A stretch of DNA of 64,000 nucleotides from Tychonema litorale BBK16 (GTDB taxonomy: Bacteria; Cyanobacteriota; Cyanobacteriia; Cyanobacteriales; Microcoleaceae): assembly GCF_021648855.1 (NCBI RefSeq), contig NZ_JAKJHX010000001.1:41151-105150 (forward strand), in the 5' to 3' direction. Below, piece after piece: positions 34,987-44,900 of the stretch (its first letter is position 1; each line of letters opens with the position of its first letter). The notes under the pieces were generated by a model, which ran no database searches, had not been told where the DNA came from, and saw only the letters and a program-made list of their open reading frames with translations. Position numbers and translations under genes: made by a program.

Positions 34987-36855
34987 ATGATAGTTAGCCC
35001 TAAAAAAGAAACTGCTCAGGTCAAGGTGGAAGATACTAAAAGCGCAGACACCAAGGCCGCAGATAACAAGATTGGAGATAAAAAAACCGTCCAAAAGCAG
35101 TCCCCCAAGGAACCAGCGCCGAAGTCAAAGCGGTGGGCGATCGCGCTGGTTGCAGCCGGGTTGATAGCTGTACCGACCACCATATATATAGTAAATAGTA
35201 AATCGCAGCCGAAAGTAGATGCGATCGCCACCATGACCGTGCCCGTGGAAGCACAAAACCTCACCGTGCGGATCACATCTAGCGGCACCGTACAACCCGT
35301 ACAGCGAGTGAATCTCAGCCCGAAAGGTTCCGGGCGGATCGCAGAGTTATTTGTCGAACAGGGCGATAAAGTCGAAGCTGGACAAATTATTGCCCGTATG
35401 GAAAGTCGCGATGTCGAAGCCCAACTCGCTCAAGCCACAGCCCGCGAGGCTAGTGTTCGAGCTAAATTAGCCAAAATTCAAGCCGGGAATCGATCGGAAG
35501 ACATCGCTTCGGCTCAAGCACGCTTAGATCAAGCCGAAGCCAGTCTCGCCCAATTCAAAGCCGGGAGTCGCGTTGAAGAAGTCGCAGCAGCCAGAGCCCG
35601 TTTGCAGCAAACTCAAGCCCGTTTGCAACAATTACGTGCTGGTAGTCGCGTGGAAGAAGTGAGTCAAGGACGAGCGAAATTAGCCCAAGCTCAGGCTCGT
35701 TTAGCAGATGCTCAAACGGGTAGTTCAAAACAAGAAATTGCCCAAGCACAAAGCCAAATTGAATCGAATAAAGCGCAAGCTGAACTAGCAGCTCAACGGG
35801 TGGAACGAAATCGGCCATTAGTCAAAGAAGGTGCTCTGGCTAAAGATAAACTGGATGAATTAATCAAAGAAAATCGCACCGCTCAGGCTAAATTAACTGA
35901 ATCTCAAAAACGTTTGCAACAAGTTGAAGAAAGTCGGTTGTCCCAAATCCAGCAATTGCAAGCTGCTGTGGAAGTTGAGCAACAGGGATTGAAGCAATTG
36001 CAAAACGGAACGCGATCGGAAGAAGTTGCAAAAGGTGAAGCAGAAGTTGCCGAAGCTAAAAGCAAATTAGCAGAAGTTGAAAACGGCAATCGTCCAGAAG
36101 AAATAGCTAAAGCCCAAGCCGCAGTTGCGGAAGCAAAAAGCCAATTAGCAGCACAAGTAAACGGCTCTCGCCCGGAAGAAATTGCTCAAGCTAAAGCTGA
36201 ATTAGCCGAAGCTGAAGCTCAAGTCCGCTATCAAGAAGTGCAGTTAGAAGCTGCTAAAGTTCGCGCTCCGTTTGCAGGAATTATCACCCAAAGATACGCG
36301 ATCCAAGGAGCTTTTGTGACTCCGGCAACTTCGGCATCGGAAGCTACTTCGGCAACTTCGACATCGATTGTGGCTTTGGCTAGAGATGTGGAAGTTTTAG
36401 CGAAGGTTCCAGAGGCTGATATTAGTCAAATTAAACCGGGCCAAGAAGTTGAAATAGTTGCTGATGCTTATCCAGATAAGGTGTTTAAGGGTAAGGTGAA
36501 ATTGATTGCGCCGGAAGCTGTGAAGGAACGGGATGTGACTCTGTTTCAGGTGCGAGTTGCGATCGATACGGGCAAAGATTCATTGCAGTCTGGGATGAAT
36601 GTGGATTTGAGATTTGTTGGTCAAAAGTTGAGTAATGCTCTAGTTGTACCGACGGTGGCAATTGTGACTAATAAAGGTCAAACAGGTGTGCTAGTTCCCG
36701 ATGAGAAAAAACAACCGAAGTTTCAGGCTGTGACGGTTGGATCGACTATTGGTAATAAGATTCAGATTTTGGAGGGTGCGAAAGCAGGCGATCGGGTTTT
36801 CACTGAACTTCCTCAAGATCAAAAACTTGAGGATATTATCAAGAATCAAAAATAG
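34987..36855 (+). CDS. Periplasmic adaptor (HlyD/MacA-like) with 26-residue repeats
   Basis: 622 residues from ATG 34987 (AGGTGA upstream). The frame is also open from an ATG at 34867, which cannot be excluded. A membrane segment is at about 50-68 (WAIALVAAGLIAVPTTIYIV). The lipoyl halves are VEQGDKVEAGQIIARMES and VRAPFAGIITQRYAIQGAFV. Between them lies a long coiled-coil hairpin: 26-residue units beginning AGSRVEEV (residues 166-269), the tip RNRPLVKEGALA (274-285), and three more units beginning NG-R-EE (340-417). It links inner-membrane permeases to a TolC-like channel. Two permeases follow. Confidence 0.85.
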   Translation: MIVSPKKETAQVKVEDTKSADTKAADNKIGDKKTVQKQSPKEPAPKSKRWAIALVAAGLIAVPTTIYIVNSKSQPKVDAIATMTVPVEAQNLTVRITSSGTVQPVQRVNLSPKGSGRIAELFVEQGDKVEAGQIIARMESRDVEAQLAQATAREASVRAKLAKIQAGNRSEDIASAQARLDQAEASLAQFKAGSRVEEVAAARARLQQTQARLQQLRAGSRVEEVSQGRAKLAQAQARLADAQTGSSKQEIAQAQSQIESNKAQAELAAQRVERNRPLVKEGALAKDKLDELIKENRTAQAKLTESQKRLQQVEESRLSQIQQLQAAVEVEQQGLKQLQNGTRSEEVAKGEAEVAEAKSKLAEVENGNRPEEIAKAQAAVAEAKSQLAAQVNGSRPEEIAQAKAELAEAEAQVRYQEVQLEAAKVRAPFAGIITQRYAIQGAFVTPATSASEATSATSTSIVALARDVEVLAKVPEADISQIKPGQEVEIVADAYPDKVFKGKVKLIAPEAVKERDVTLFQVRVAIDTGKDSLQSGMNVDLRFVGQKLSNALVVPTVAIVTNKGQTGVLVPDEKKQPKFQAVTVGSTIGNKIQILEGAKAGDRVFTELPQDQKLEDIIKNQK

Positions 36856-37085
36856 GGCATCGGGAATAGGGAATGGGGAATGGGGAATAGGGAATAGGGC
36901 ATTGGGCATTGGGCATTGGGCATTGGGCATTGGGCATTGGGAATACCAATTATCAATTGTGATTACTAATTATCTATTGATCAATTACCAATTCCCAATT
37001 ACCAATTACCAATTACCAATTACCAATTACCTATTTCCCAATTGCCAATTACCAATTCCCCATTCCCCATTCCCTATTCCCTCAA
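36856..37085. repeat. Composite heptamer arrays
   Basis: GGGAATA/GGGCATT heptamers (36860-36940) are followed by CCAATTA heptamers (36980-37060) and CCCATTC/CCCTATT units. The opposing orientation makes a large imperfect inverted repeat between the adaptor and the first permease gene. The frames on both strands are repeat translations only. Confidence 0.85.
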
Positions 37086-37120
37086 TCTAAAATCCAAAAT
37101 CCAAAATCTAAAATAGAATC

Positions 37121-38338
37121 ATGGATATTGTAGAAAGTGTCAAAATGGCTGCCACAACCTTGATGGCAAACAAACTCCGCAGCAGCTTGACGATGTTAGG
37201 AATTATCATCGGTAATGCTTCGGTAATTTCGATGATTGGCATCGGTGAAGGTGCTAAAACATTCATTGCGGGACAAGTTAACTCTTTGGGGTCAAACTTG
37301 CTATTTATCATTCCCGGAAGTCCTGAAGCCCAAAGCCGCCCGGTGATTCCACCCCAAACTTTAGTGGTGGAAGATGCAGAGGCGATCGCATCTCAAGTTG
37401 CTTCTGTGGATGAAGTTGCACCAACTCTCAATGATAGTCAACTTGTTACTTTCCGCAACAAAAATGTTTCGTCTTCTATTGTAGGAACTACTCCAGAATT
37501 TCTGACTGTTAGAAGCTTTGATGTTGGTCAAGGTAGATTTTTAAACAAAATAGATTTGCAAAGAGAAGAAAATGTAGTTGCTTTAGGTTCGGAAGCGGCA
37601 GAACAATTGTTTGGCAATTCACAGCCGATTGGTCAATATATTCGTATCAAAAATTCGACTTTTCAAGTAATTGGAGTTATGCAGCCGAAAGGTTCTAGTT
37701 TTGGTGACAATCAAGATATGAACGTTTATTTGCCGCTGACAACAATGGCAAATCGCATCGTCGGTCGCTCGTCTCCCTATGGTACAAAGGTAACATTTAT
37801 TTCGGTTTCTATCAAAGATGAGACTCAGATGAAAGCGGCTCAGTTTCAAATAGAAAACTTGCTGAGGTTGCGACATAAAATCACGAAGGAAGATGACTTT
37901 ACTGTCCGAAATCAGAAAGATTTAATGAAGACTTTGGGGGCGATTACTGATGGTTTGACCTTGATGTTGGCTTTTGTGGCGGCAATTTCACTGTTTGTCG
38001 GCGGCATTGGGATTATGAATATTATGCTGGTGTCTGTTACGGAACGGACGAAGGAAATTGGGCTGCGAAAGGCGATCGGAGCTTCTCCGCAAGATATCCT
38101 GATTCAGTTTATGATTGAGTCGGTGATTTTGTCGGCTGCTGGTGGTGCGATCGGTACTGGATTCGGTATTGGCGGTGTGCTTTTGGTGGCTGCTTTTACT
38201 CCTTTGCAAGCTAGTGTTTCTCCTGTGGCGATCGCACTTGCAGTCGGTGTTTCTGGTAGCATTGGCCTATTCTTCGGCATTGTACCCGCAAAACAAGCTG
38301 CTAAACTAGACCCGATTGTCGCACTTAGAAGTGCTTAA
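37121..38338 (+). CDS. MacB-type (FtsX-fold) ABC permease, copy 1
   Basis: A 405-residue membrane protein. The first membrane segment is at about 20-45 (RSSLTMLGIIIGNASVISMI), followed by a large periplasmic MacB_PCD domain to about 265. Three C-terminal segments carry the FtsX signature SLFVGGIGIMNIMLVSVTER and TKEIGLRKAIGA. Unlike true MacB it has no ATPase domain. It probably pairs with the paralogue at 38436 and with the adaptor before it, in export of a lipid, peptide or glycan. Confidence 0.92.
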   Translation: MDIVESVKMAATTLMANKLRSSLTMLGIIIGNASVISMIGIGEGAKTFIAGQVNSLGSNLLFIIPGSPEAQSRPVIPPQTLVVEDAEAIASQVASVDEVAPTLNDSQLVTFRNKNVSSSIVGTTPEFLTVRSFDVGQGRFLNKIDLQREENVVALGSEAAEQLFGNSQPIGQYIRIKNSTFQVIGVMQPKGSSFGDNQDMNVYLPLTTMANRIVGRSSPYGTKVTFISVSIKDETQMKAAQFQIENLLRLRHKITKEDDFTVRNQKDLMKTLGAITDGLTLMLAFVAAISLFVGGIGIMNIMLVSVTERTKEIGLRKAIGASPQDILIQFMIESVILSAAGGAIGTGFGIGGVLLVAAFTPLQASVSPVAIALAVGVSGSIGLFFGIVPAKQAAKLDPIVALRSA

Positions 38339-38435
38339 TTAGTTTGTTGACTATTGACTGTTCACGGTTGACTGTTGTCAGTAGTAACCAATGCCAAATT
38401 CCCAATTCCCGATGCCCAATTCCCAATAACAAATT

Positions 38436-39656
38436 ATGAATTTTATTGAAAGCGTCAAAATGGCCGGTCAAACTCTAGTCGCGAACAAAACTCGCAGTAG
38501 TTTAACCATGATTGGGATGATTGTGGGTAACGCTTCAGTGATTGCGATGATTGGTGTTGGAGAAGGTGCTCAAAAATTTGTAGCAGGACAAGTTCAATCC
38601 CTTGGTACAAATGTGTTAATTGTCAGGGCTGGAGTGCCGAATGCTAGGCGTGGTGGACTCGGAAATACGCCTCAAACTCTGGTACTACCAGATGCAAAGG
38701 CGATCGCAACTCAAGTCCCTTCAGTTCAAGGTGTTTCCGCAGAACTTAATAGTTCGGAAATAGTTCGTTACAGTAACAAAAATGTGTCTGCTTTGATTTT
38801 TGGTACGATTCCAGAATTTCTCACAGTGAGAAGTTTTGAAATGGCAAAAGGGCGGTTTTTGACTGAACTAGATGTTAAGCAAAACAGCCAAGTTGCGGTT
38901 CTTGGTTCGGAATTAGCAGAAAAACTTTTTGGGAATGCTAATCCTCTTGGCCAACAGGTACGGATTAAAAATGTCAGTATGAAAGTAATTGGAATACTGG
39001 CACCGAAAGGTACATCTTTTGGTACAAATTTTGATAATTCCGCGGCAGTCCCGATCGCCACAATGGCCAATCGCGTCATCGGGCGCACATCTCCCTACGG
39101 TTTAGCTGTCACGTCGATATTTATTTCGATTAAAGACGAATTGCAAATGGAGGCGGCGCAATTTCAGGTGGAAAACTTGCTGAGATTGCGCCACAAAATT
39201 ACCACAGAAGATGACTTTACTGTCAGAAATCAGAAAGATTTAATGGCAAGAATGGGGGCAATTTCTGGTTCTCTGAGTCTTTTGTTAACTGCTACTGCTA
39301 GCATTTCCCTATTAGTCGGTGGTATTGGGATTATGAACATTATGCTGGTGTCTGTCAGCGAACGTACTCAGGAAATTGGGCTCAGAAAGGCGATCGGGGC
39401 ATCCCAACAAGATATTTTGTTTCAGTTTATTGTGGAAGCTGTGATTTTATCCGCTGCTGGGGGCATAATCGGCACTTGCGTAGGTGTCAGTGGGATTTTG
39501 GTAATCGGTAGTTTCACTCCCTTGCAAGCTGGAATATCACCAATGGCGATCGCCCTTGCTGTCAGTGTATCCGGTGCCGTGGGCCTCTGCTTCGGCGTTA
39601 TCCCCGCCCGCCAAGCCGCTAAACTAGACCCGATCGCAGCTTTAAGAAGTGCTTAA
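38436..39656 (+). CDS. MacB-type (FtsX-fold) ABC permease, copy 2
   Basis: 406 residues, colinear with copy 1 along its whole length. Shared segments include KTRSSLTMIGMIVGNASVIA, EDDFTVRNQKDLM, GGIGIMNIMLVSVSERTQEI and the C-terminal RQAAKLDPIAALRSA. Tandem duplication is evident. The spacer holds a short CCCAATT array. The pair could form a heterodimer or act as alternative permeases for different cargo. No ATPase gene is adjacent on either side. Confidence 0.92.
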   Translation: MNFIESVKMAGQTLVANKTRSSLTMIGMIVGNASVIAMIGVGEGAQKFVAGQVQSLGTNVLIVRAGVPNARRGGLGNTPQTLVLPDAKAIATQVPSVQGVSAELNSSEIVRYSNKNVSALIFGTIPEFLTVRSFEMAKGRFLTELDVKQNSQVAVLGSELAEKLFGNANPLGQQVRIKNVSMKVIGILAPKGTSFGTNFDNSAAVPIATMANRVIGRTSPYGLAVTSIFISIKDELQMEAAQFQVENLLRLRHKITTEDDFTVRNQKDLMARMGAISGSLSLLLTATASISLLVGGIGIMNIMLVSVSERTQEIGLRKAIGASQQDILFQFIVEAVILSAAGGIIGTCVGVSGILVIGSFTPLQAGISPMAIALAVSVSGAVGLCFGVIPARQAAKLDPIAALRSA

Positions 39657-40121
39657 TAAATATTTAACTGTTTAGTTATAAAATCCACTCACTTTATGCT
39701 TATCAAAAATCGCTTGATCTCAACATCAAAAAAACTGTTTTAGTATAAAATTTTGACAAAAGTATAGTATTTTAAGTAGTTTTTTTGACAGTATTTTTAC
39801 CTACATTCACAGTGCTAAACTTCATAAAAACCCGTTAAATATTAAAGATTCCATAAAGTTTGGGGGGCCGTGCTGGCTTCTCAACCTCAAAGCTGATTAA
39901 GATTAAGTCACCAGCAAAGAAGCCTAAGCATCTACAAACGGTATTACAGCACTTTTCAGGTATGTAGGTATGAGCTTCTGTAGGGACGCGAGTGCCTTAG
40001 TCCCTACGGGGATATTGAATGTACCTCACAATAACGGGAACCGCTGTATATCAATTCTGTTAGCATCAGAATTGATATCAATCTAAGCTAAGCGATTTAA
40101 TCAAAATATCAAATAAATAAC
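39657..40121. other. Intergenic region upstream of the RTX-haloperoxidase
   Basis: About 465 bases, A/T-rich at first (ttttgacaaaagtatagtat). An inverted repeat ATATCAATTCTG / CAGAATTGATATC lies at about 40048-40077 and is related to the element at 15041. The segment gtagggacgcgagtgcctta resembles other interspersed repeats. A promoter for the next gene probably lies here, but none is clear. No gene or RNA was recognised. Confidence 0.5.
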
Positions 40122-41852
40122 ATGGCATCCCTTACCCCAAGTCCCAAATTTGACTATCTCGAAGGAACCACTCAATCAGACAGATTTAACGGCTTGGATG
40201 GCAATGACATAATTTACGCCAACAGCGGAGATGACTTTCTCGAAGGCGATGCAGGCAAAGACAAAATCTGCGGAGACCAAGGCAACGATACCATATTTGG
40301 TGGTGCCGACGACGACATCATCTGGGGAGGCAAAGGCAGTGACCTAATTTCCGGCAACTCCGGCAACGATATCATTTACGCAGGCGCAGGTAGCGATACC
40401 GTGACCGGCGGCGAAGGTGGAGATATTTTTGCCATTGGTAAAGGCAGCGGTGGCCCAACGGTAGTCACAGCCGACTACATCGCCGATTTCGGCAACGGTA
40501 ATGACAAAATTCGATTGCTAAACGGTCTTACCTTTGGAGACTTAAACATCCAGACAGGTACTGACACTAACAGCAACAGCACAGTAATTCAAGACAAACT
40601 TACGGGTGAGTATTTAGCTGTATTGCAAGGAGTCAATAGTAGCAGTATTAACTCCAGTAACTTCACAACTCACTTATCGGGAAACGTAGTCACAGACTGG
40701 AACGGAGTCATGCTGAATGCAGTGCGAACAGCCAGCACCGCGCCTCCTTTGGCATCCCGCAATATGGCAATGGTTCACGCAGCGGTTTACGACTCTGTTA
40801 ACTCCATTAGCAAAAAATATAGCCCTTACAAAGTCAGCATCGATGCACCAGCGGGTGCATCAGCCGAAGCCGCCACAGCAGCATCCGCCCACCGCGTTTT
40901 ACTCAATCTCTACCCAGCCCAAGCTGTCAAATTCAATGAAGCATACGCATCATCTTTAGCCAAAATCCCTGACGGTAAAGCTAAAGACGACGGTATCGCG
41001 ATCGGACAAAAGGTTGCCGACCAAATTATCAGTTTGCGGAGTACAGACGGCATCACGAAAGTTGTGCAGTACACTCCTAAAACTGAACCCGGTAGTTGGA
41101 ACCCGACTCCTCCGGCTTTTGCCCCTGGACTGGCGCCGCAGTGGCCAGAGGTAACACCCTTTGCGATGACTAGCGGTTCTCAGTTCCGTCCGTCTGGCCC
41201 GCCGGCCCTTGACAGCGCTAAGTACGCGGAGGAAGTTAACGAAGTCAAAGAAATCGGCAAGATTGACAGTCTAACGCGGACGCAAGATCAAGCTGCGATC
41301 GCCAAATTCTGGGCAAACGGTGCAGGTACTTTTACGCCTCCTGGCCACTGGAACCAAATTGCCGAAGAAGCATCAAGCCTAACGGGTCAGTCCTTAGAAG
41401 ATAGCGCCCGCTTGTTTGCTATGCTAAATTTTGCCCTGGCTGATGCTGCTATTGTCTCCTGGGATGCTAAGTATAAGTACGATTTGTGGCGGCCGGTGAC
41501 AGCTATTCGCCAAGCTGACAAAGACAATAACCCGAACACCACGATTGATTCCGGGTGGACTCCCTTTATTACAACTCCGCCATTCTCTGAGTACACGTCG
41601 GGCCACAGTACCTTTAGCGGTGCGGCAGATCCTATCATGAGTTCTGTGTTCGGTGCTGATTACGGTTTTGCGGACAAGGGAGATAAAACTATCAATACTT
41701 TGCGAACTTTTGACAACTTTGCTCAAGCTGCTGATGAATCGGGGATGAGTCGCATTTTCGGAGGCATCCATTTCATGAGTGCTAATGTAGATGGTTTGAG
41801 TTCTGGTAGAAATGTGGGGAACTATGTTGTCCAGAATTTCTTGAAAGCGTAG
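40122..41852 (+). CDS. RTX calcium-repeat / vanadium-dependent haloperoxidase-type PAP2 fusion
   Basis: 576 residues. Residues about 14-115 hold RTX nonapeptides (GLDGNDIIY, GDQGNDTIF, GGADDDIIW, GNSGNDIIY) that fold on calcium outside the cell. A linker follows to about 190. The rest is a vanadium haloperoxidase/PAP2 domain: DLWRPVTAIRQAD with the first Lys/Arg-type positions, YTSGHSTFSGAAD with the conserved SGH, and SRIFGGIHFMSANVDG with the last Arg and His. No N-terminal signal peptide is seen, so type I secretion is likely. The substrate could be halide or phosphate ester. Confidence 0.88.
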   Translation: MASLTPSPKFDYLEGTTQSDRFNGLDGNDIIYANSGDDFLEGDAGKDKICGDQGNDTIFGGADDDIIWGGKGSDLISGNSGNDIIYAGAGSDTVTGGEGGDIFAIGKGSGGPTVVTADYIADFGNGNDKIRLLNGLTFGDLNIQTGTDTNSNSTVIQDKLTGEYLAVLQGVNSSSINSSNFTTHLSGNVVTDWNGVMLNAVRTASTAPPLASRNMAMVHAAVYDSVNSISKKYSPYKVSIDAPAGASAEAATAASAHRVLLNLYPAQAVKFNEAYASSLAKIPDGKAKDDGIAIGQKVADQIISLRSTDGITKVVQYTPKTEPGSWNPTPPAFAPGLAPQWPEVTPFAMTSGSQFRPSGPPALDSAKYAEEVNEVKEIGKIDSLTRTQDQAAIAKFWANGAGTFTPPGHWNQIAEEASSLTGQSLEDSARLFAMLNFALADAAIVSWDAKYKYDLWRPVTAIRQADKDNNPNTTIDSGWTPFITTPPFSEYTSGHSTFSGAADPIMSSVFGADYGFADKGDKTINTLRTFDNFAQAADESGMSRIFGGIHFMSANVDGLSSGRNVGNYVVQNFLKA

Positions 41853-41965
41853 GAAAGGTTTTTTGTGGGGTGGGGGCGGGTTTACGAGATTGTTTGTTTT
41901 AGGCAATGATTGTTGGTGGAACCCGCCCCTACAGAATGTAGGAATTTTTACGTTTTTATTTCTGT

Positions 41966-44900
41966 TTATTCCAGCAATTCTACGGTGCCAAGATAGCCGT
42001 CTACTCGGACTTTTTGACCGTCTTGGAAGCGAGTTGTGGCTTCTGCAATATTCATGACTGCGGGAATTTTGTATTCGCGGGCGACGATCGCACCGTGAGA
42101 CAATTGGCCACCAACTTCGGCTATAATTGCTGTTGCTCCTAAGAGTAGCGGTGCCCAACCTGCATCGGTGTAGGGGACTACTGCGATCGCATTTTCGCCT
42201 AATTCAGTGCTCGCGGTGCGACAAATTTTGACAAAGCCTTCGACGCGGCCGATGCTGGCGGGAATTCCCTGGATGATGTTAGTTGCGGATGTTGCAAGGT
42301 CGATCGCACTTTTTTGAGAATTGGGCAGCAGATTGCCGTAGACTACAAGTGGAATTGTGCGATCGCGATCGGTTATTAATTGTTCGCGCCTTTCCCTAAT
42401 TGTATCCTTAAACGAAACACTCTCACCGCTGCGAATCCACTGCTGAACTTCCGCAAATTCCAAATAAAAGATATCTCCAGTTTCCTCAAATATCTCCATT
42501 GCTAATCCAGCAGCTTCTATCTCCAAAAAAGTCCAGCGCAAATTAGCCAACAACCGCGCGTAGATTTCGCTAATCTCATTTTTGACAGTAGCTCGTTCCT
42601 GACATTTATCTAGCCGCCACTTCTGCCAAAAAGTCAAGCTTAATTCACGCTTTTCGACTGAATTAGTGACAGCAGATTTGACCGCCATATTCACTAACAA
42701 TTTTTGGTAAACTTCCGGTTGTTCCCGCCAAGTAGCAATAGCGATATCCGTCCCGACTTCGCTCAAATATCCATAACTATCCAGCCACTGTACAAATTCC
42801 GCTTGCAAAGCAGAATTTTCAGTAAATACCTGTGTTAATTGTGCGACTGAAATAGCTTGATCAGATGGCGAAATCGCAGCTTGTCGCAATTTTTGGGCTA
42901 ACTGCTGCAAAGCTCGAACAGAAGCAATTTCCGGTGCGCTATGATTGTCCAGCCATTCATCGGGAACCCGAAAAATTGATTTGCGGATTGCCAGCCCGAT
43001 CGGCCCTAATATATTGTAGTAAGTAATCGGTTTTAGCCACTCTTGAATTTGCTCGGATCTATCTAATAATTCGATTAAATATTGGGAATCGGGAATTGGG
43101 AATTGGGAATCGGGAATTAATATTCCTTCTTCCTTCTCTAACTTATCCAGACTTTGCAGTGCTGGGATAAAAATAGAAGTGCGATCGAGCTTGAATTCTG
43201 CATTCAGCGCCCTCTCCCGCTGCACTAAACGCCACAAACCCGGCAAAGACGGCAAAATCTTCCCCAAAGGTGGCTTGCCCATCTTCTGCCCTCTCAGCAA
43301 AAATTCCAAACCCTGCTCCGGTAATCCCATCATCCGAAAAATTTCGCCCAACAAAGTCGCATTAAAATAAGCATGAGAACCCAACAAAGTTGCCGTTTCA
43401 GTAAAGTTTAAATTAGCTGCTCTCTCGCCCAAAACAACTTTAAATATTTTTCCCCAAACCCCACAAGTCAGCGGGCGATTAATCGACCAAGTTAGGGGGC
43501 GAATTGCACCGGGAATCACTTCTGCTGCAATAGTTCGTGTCCAAAATGGTTGCAAATTGGTAATCGGGCGACTTTGCAAAATCCAAAGTTTTTCACCATC
43601 CCAACTCCACTCAATATCCTGGGGGATTCCGTGAAAAAAGGCTTCGATTGCTTGCGCTAATTCAACTAATTCTGCTACAACTGATTTATCAATAATTGAA
43701 TTAGTCTCAATGTTCTGGTTTCGACTATGCTCAACCTCCGAGTTTTGAGTCGGTTCAATGTTCTGGTTTCGACTACGCTCAACCTCCAGATTTTGACTTG
43801 TTTCAATTTCTAAATGAATCGGAGTAAATTGTCCACCGACAACTGATTCTGCTCCTCCCGGTAAAGCTTCAATAATTACTTGGGAACCGCCATCTAAAGG
43901 ATTGCGGGTGAACATGACTCCGGCAAATTTGCTGTCAATATAAGGCTGAATTAATACAGCCATTTCGGTGTCGGGTAATTGTCGTTGGCGACGGTAAGCG
44001 ATTGCTTCGGAAGTCCAATAAGATTCGCGACAGCGATTAATGGCATCGATTAATTCTGGTTCGGTAAAAACAGGCCCAATGGTTTGATATTGTCCTGCGG
44101 CGGAACTAAAATCTCCGTCTTCTCCCACCGCAGAAGATCGCACAATCATCCGATTTTGGATTTTAGATTTTAGATTTTTGATTAAAGCATCAGAAATTGA
44201 AAAATTTTCACTGTTTACTCGATTATTACTTCCCTCGGACTTTTTTGTACCCTGAACCCTTCGACTACTCTCAGGGTACAAAGAAAGCCCTTCGACTTTA
44301 TGTTCCCTGAGCGTAGTCGAAGGGCCCGATTCATGCAATACTATCCAACCAGAAGGTACATTAAAATTGGCTCGTTTTAGTTGAGACAATTTGGCGGCTT
44401 TGTCACCACAGACTTTGGCATCTAGTGAGTCATTGAGAGAAAGCAATTTTTCTGATTTAGATAAAGCCATATCGTCACCCTGAAGTAAACTAATTATAAA
44501 GAGTAAAAATGCTAATCCTAATGCTGCTAAAAATTCTGTGGCATTTTGTCGCCACACCCAAACCCAGATGGGAGTACAAAGACATCCGCAACGGGTAGCA
44601 AACAGCCTGGCCCGATCGCCCTTACCAGCAAAACCCCATACTAGCAGCCCGGAAATGCCTGATGCGATCGCCACTGGCGGCGAAAATGCGAAAATACCCC
44701 AAACAGCGTTGGTCACGCCTCCACCACGGGCGATCGCATATCTGCCCATAACTAAAGGAATTAAGACAGTAAGTGCGATCGCAGGTGTATCCGCGAACCA
44801 AAATCGAGCAGCCAAAACTGGTATAATCCCTCTACCAATTTCCGCCAATACCGCAGCAATTCCAGCAAATTTTCCCCCGTGAATGAAAGCCGCCGAAACG

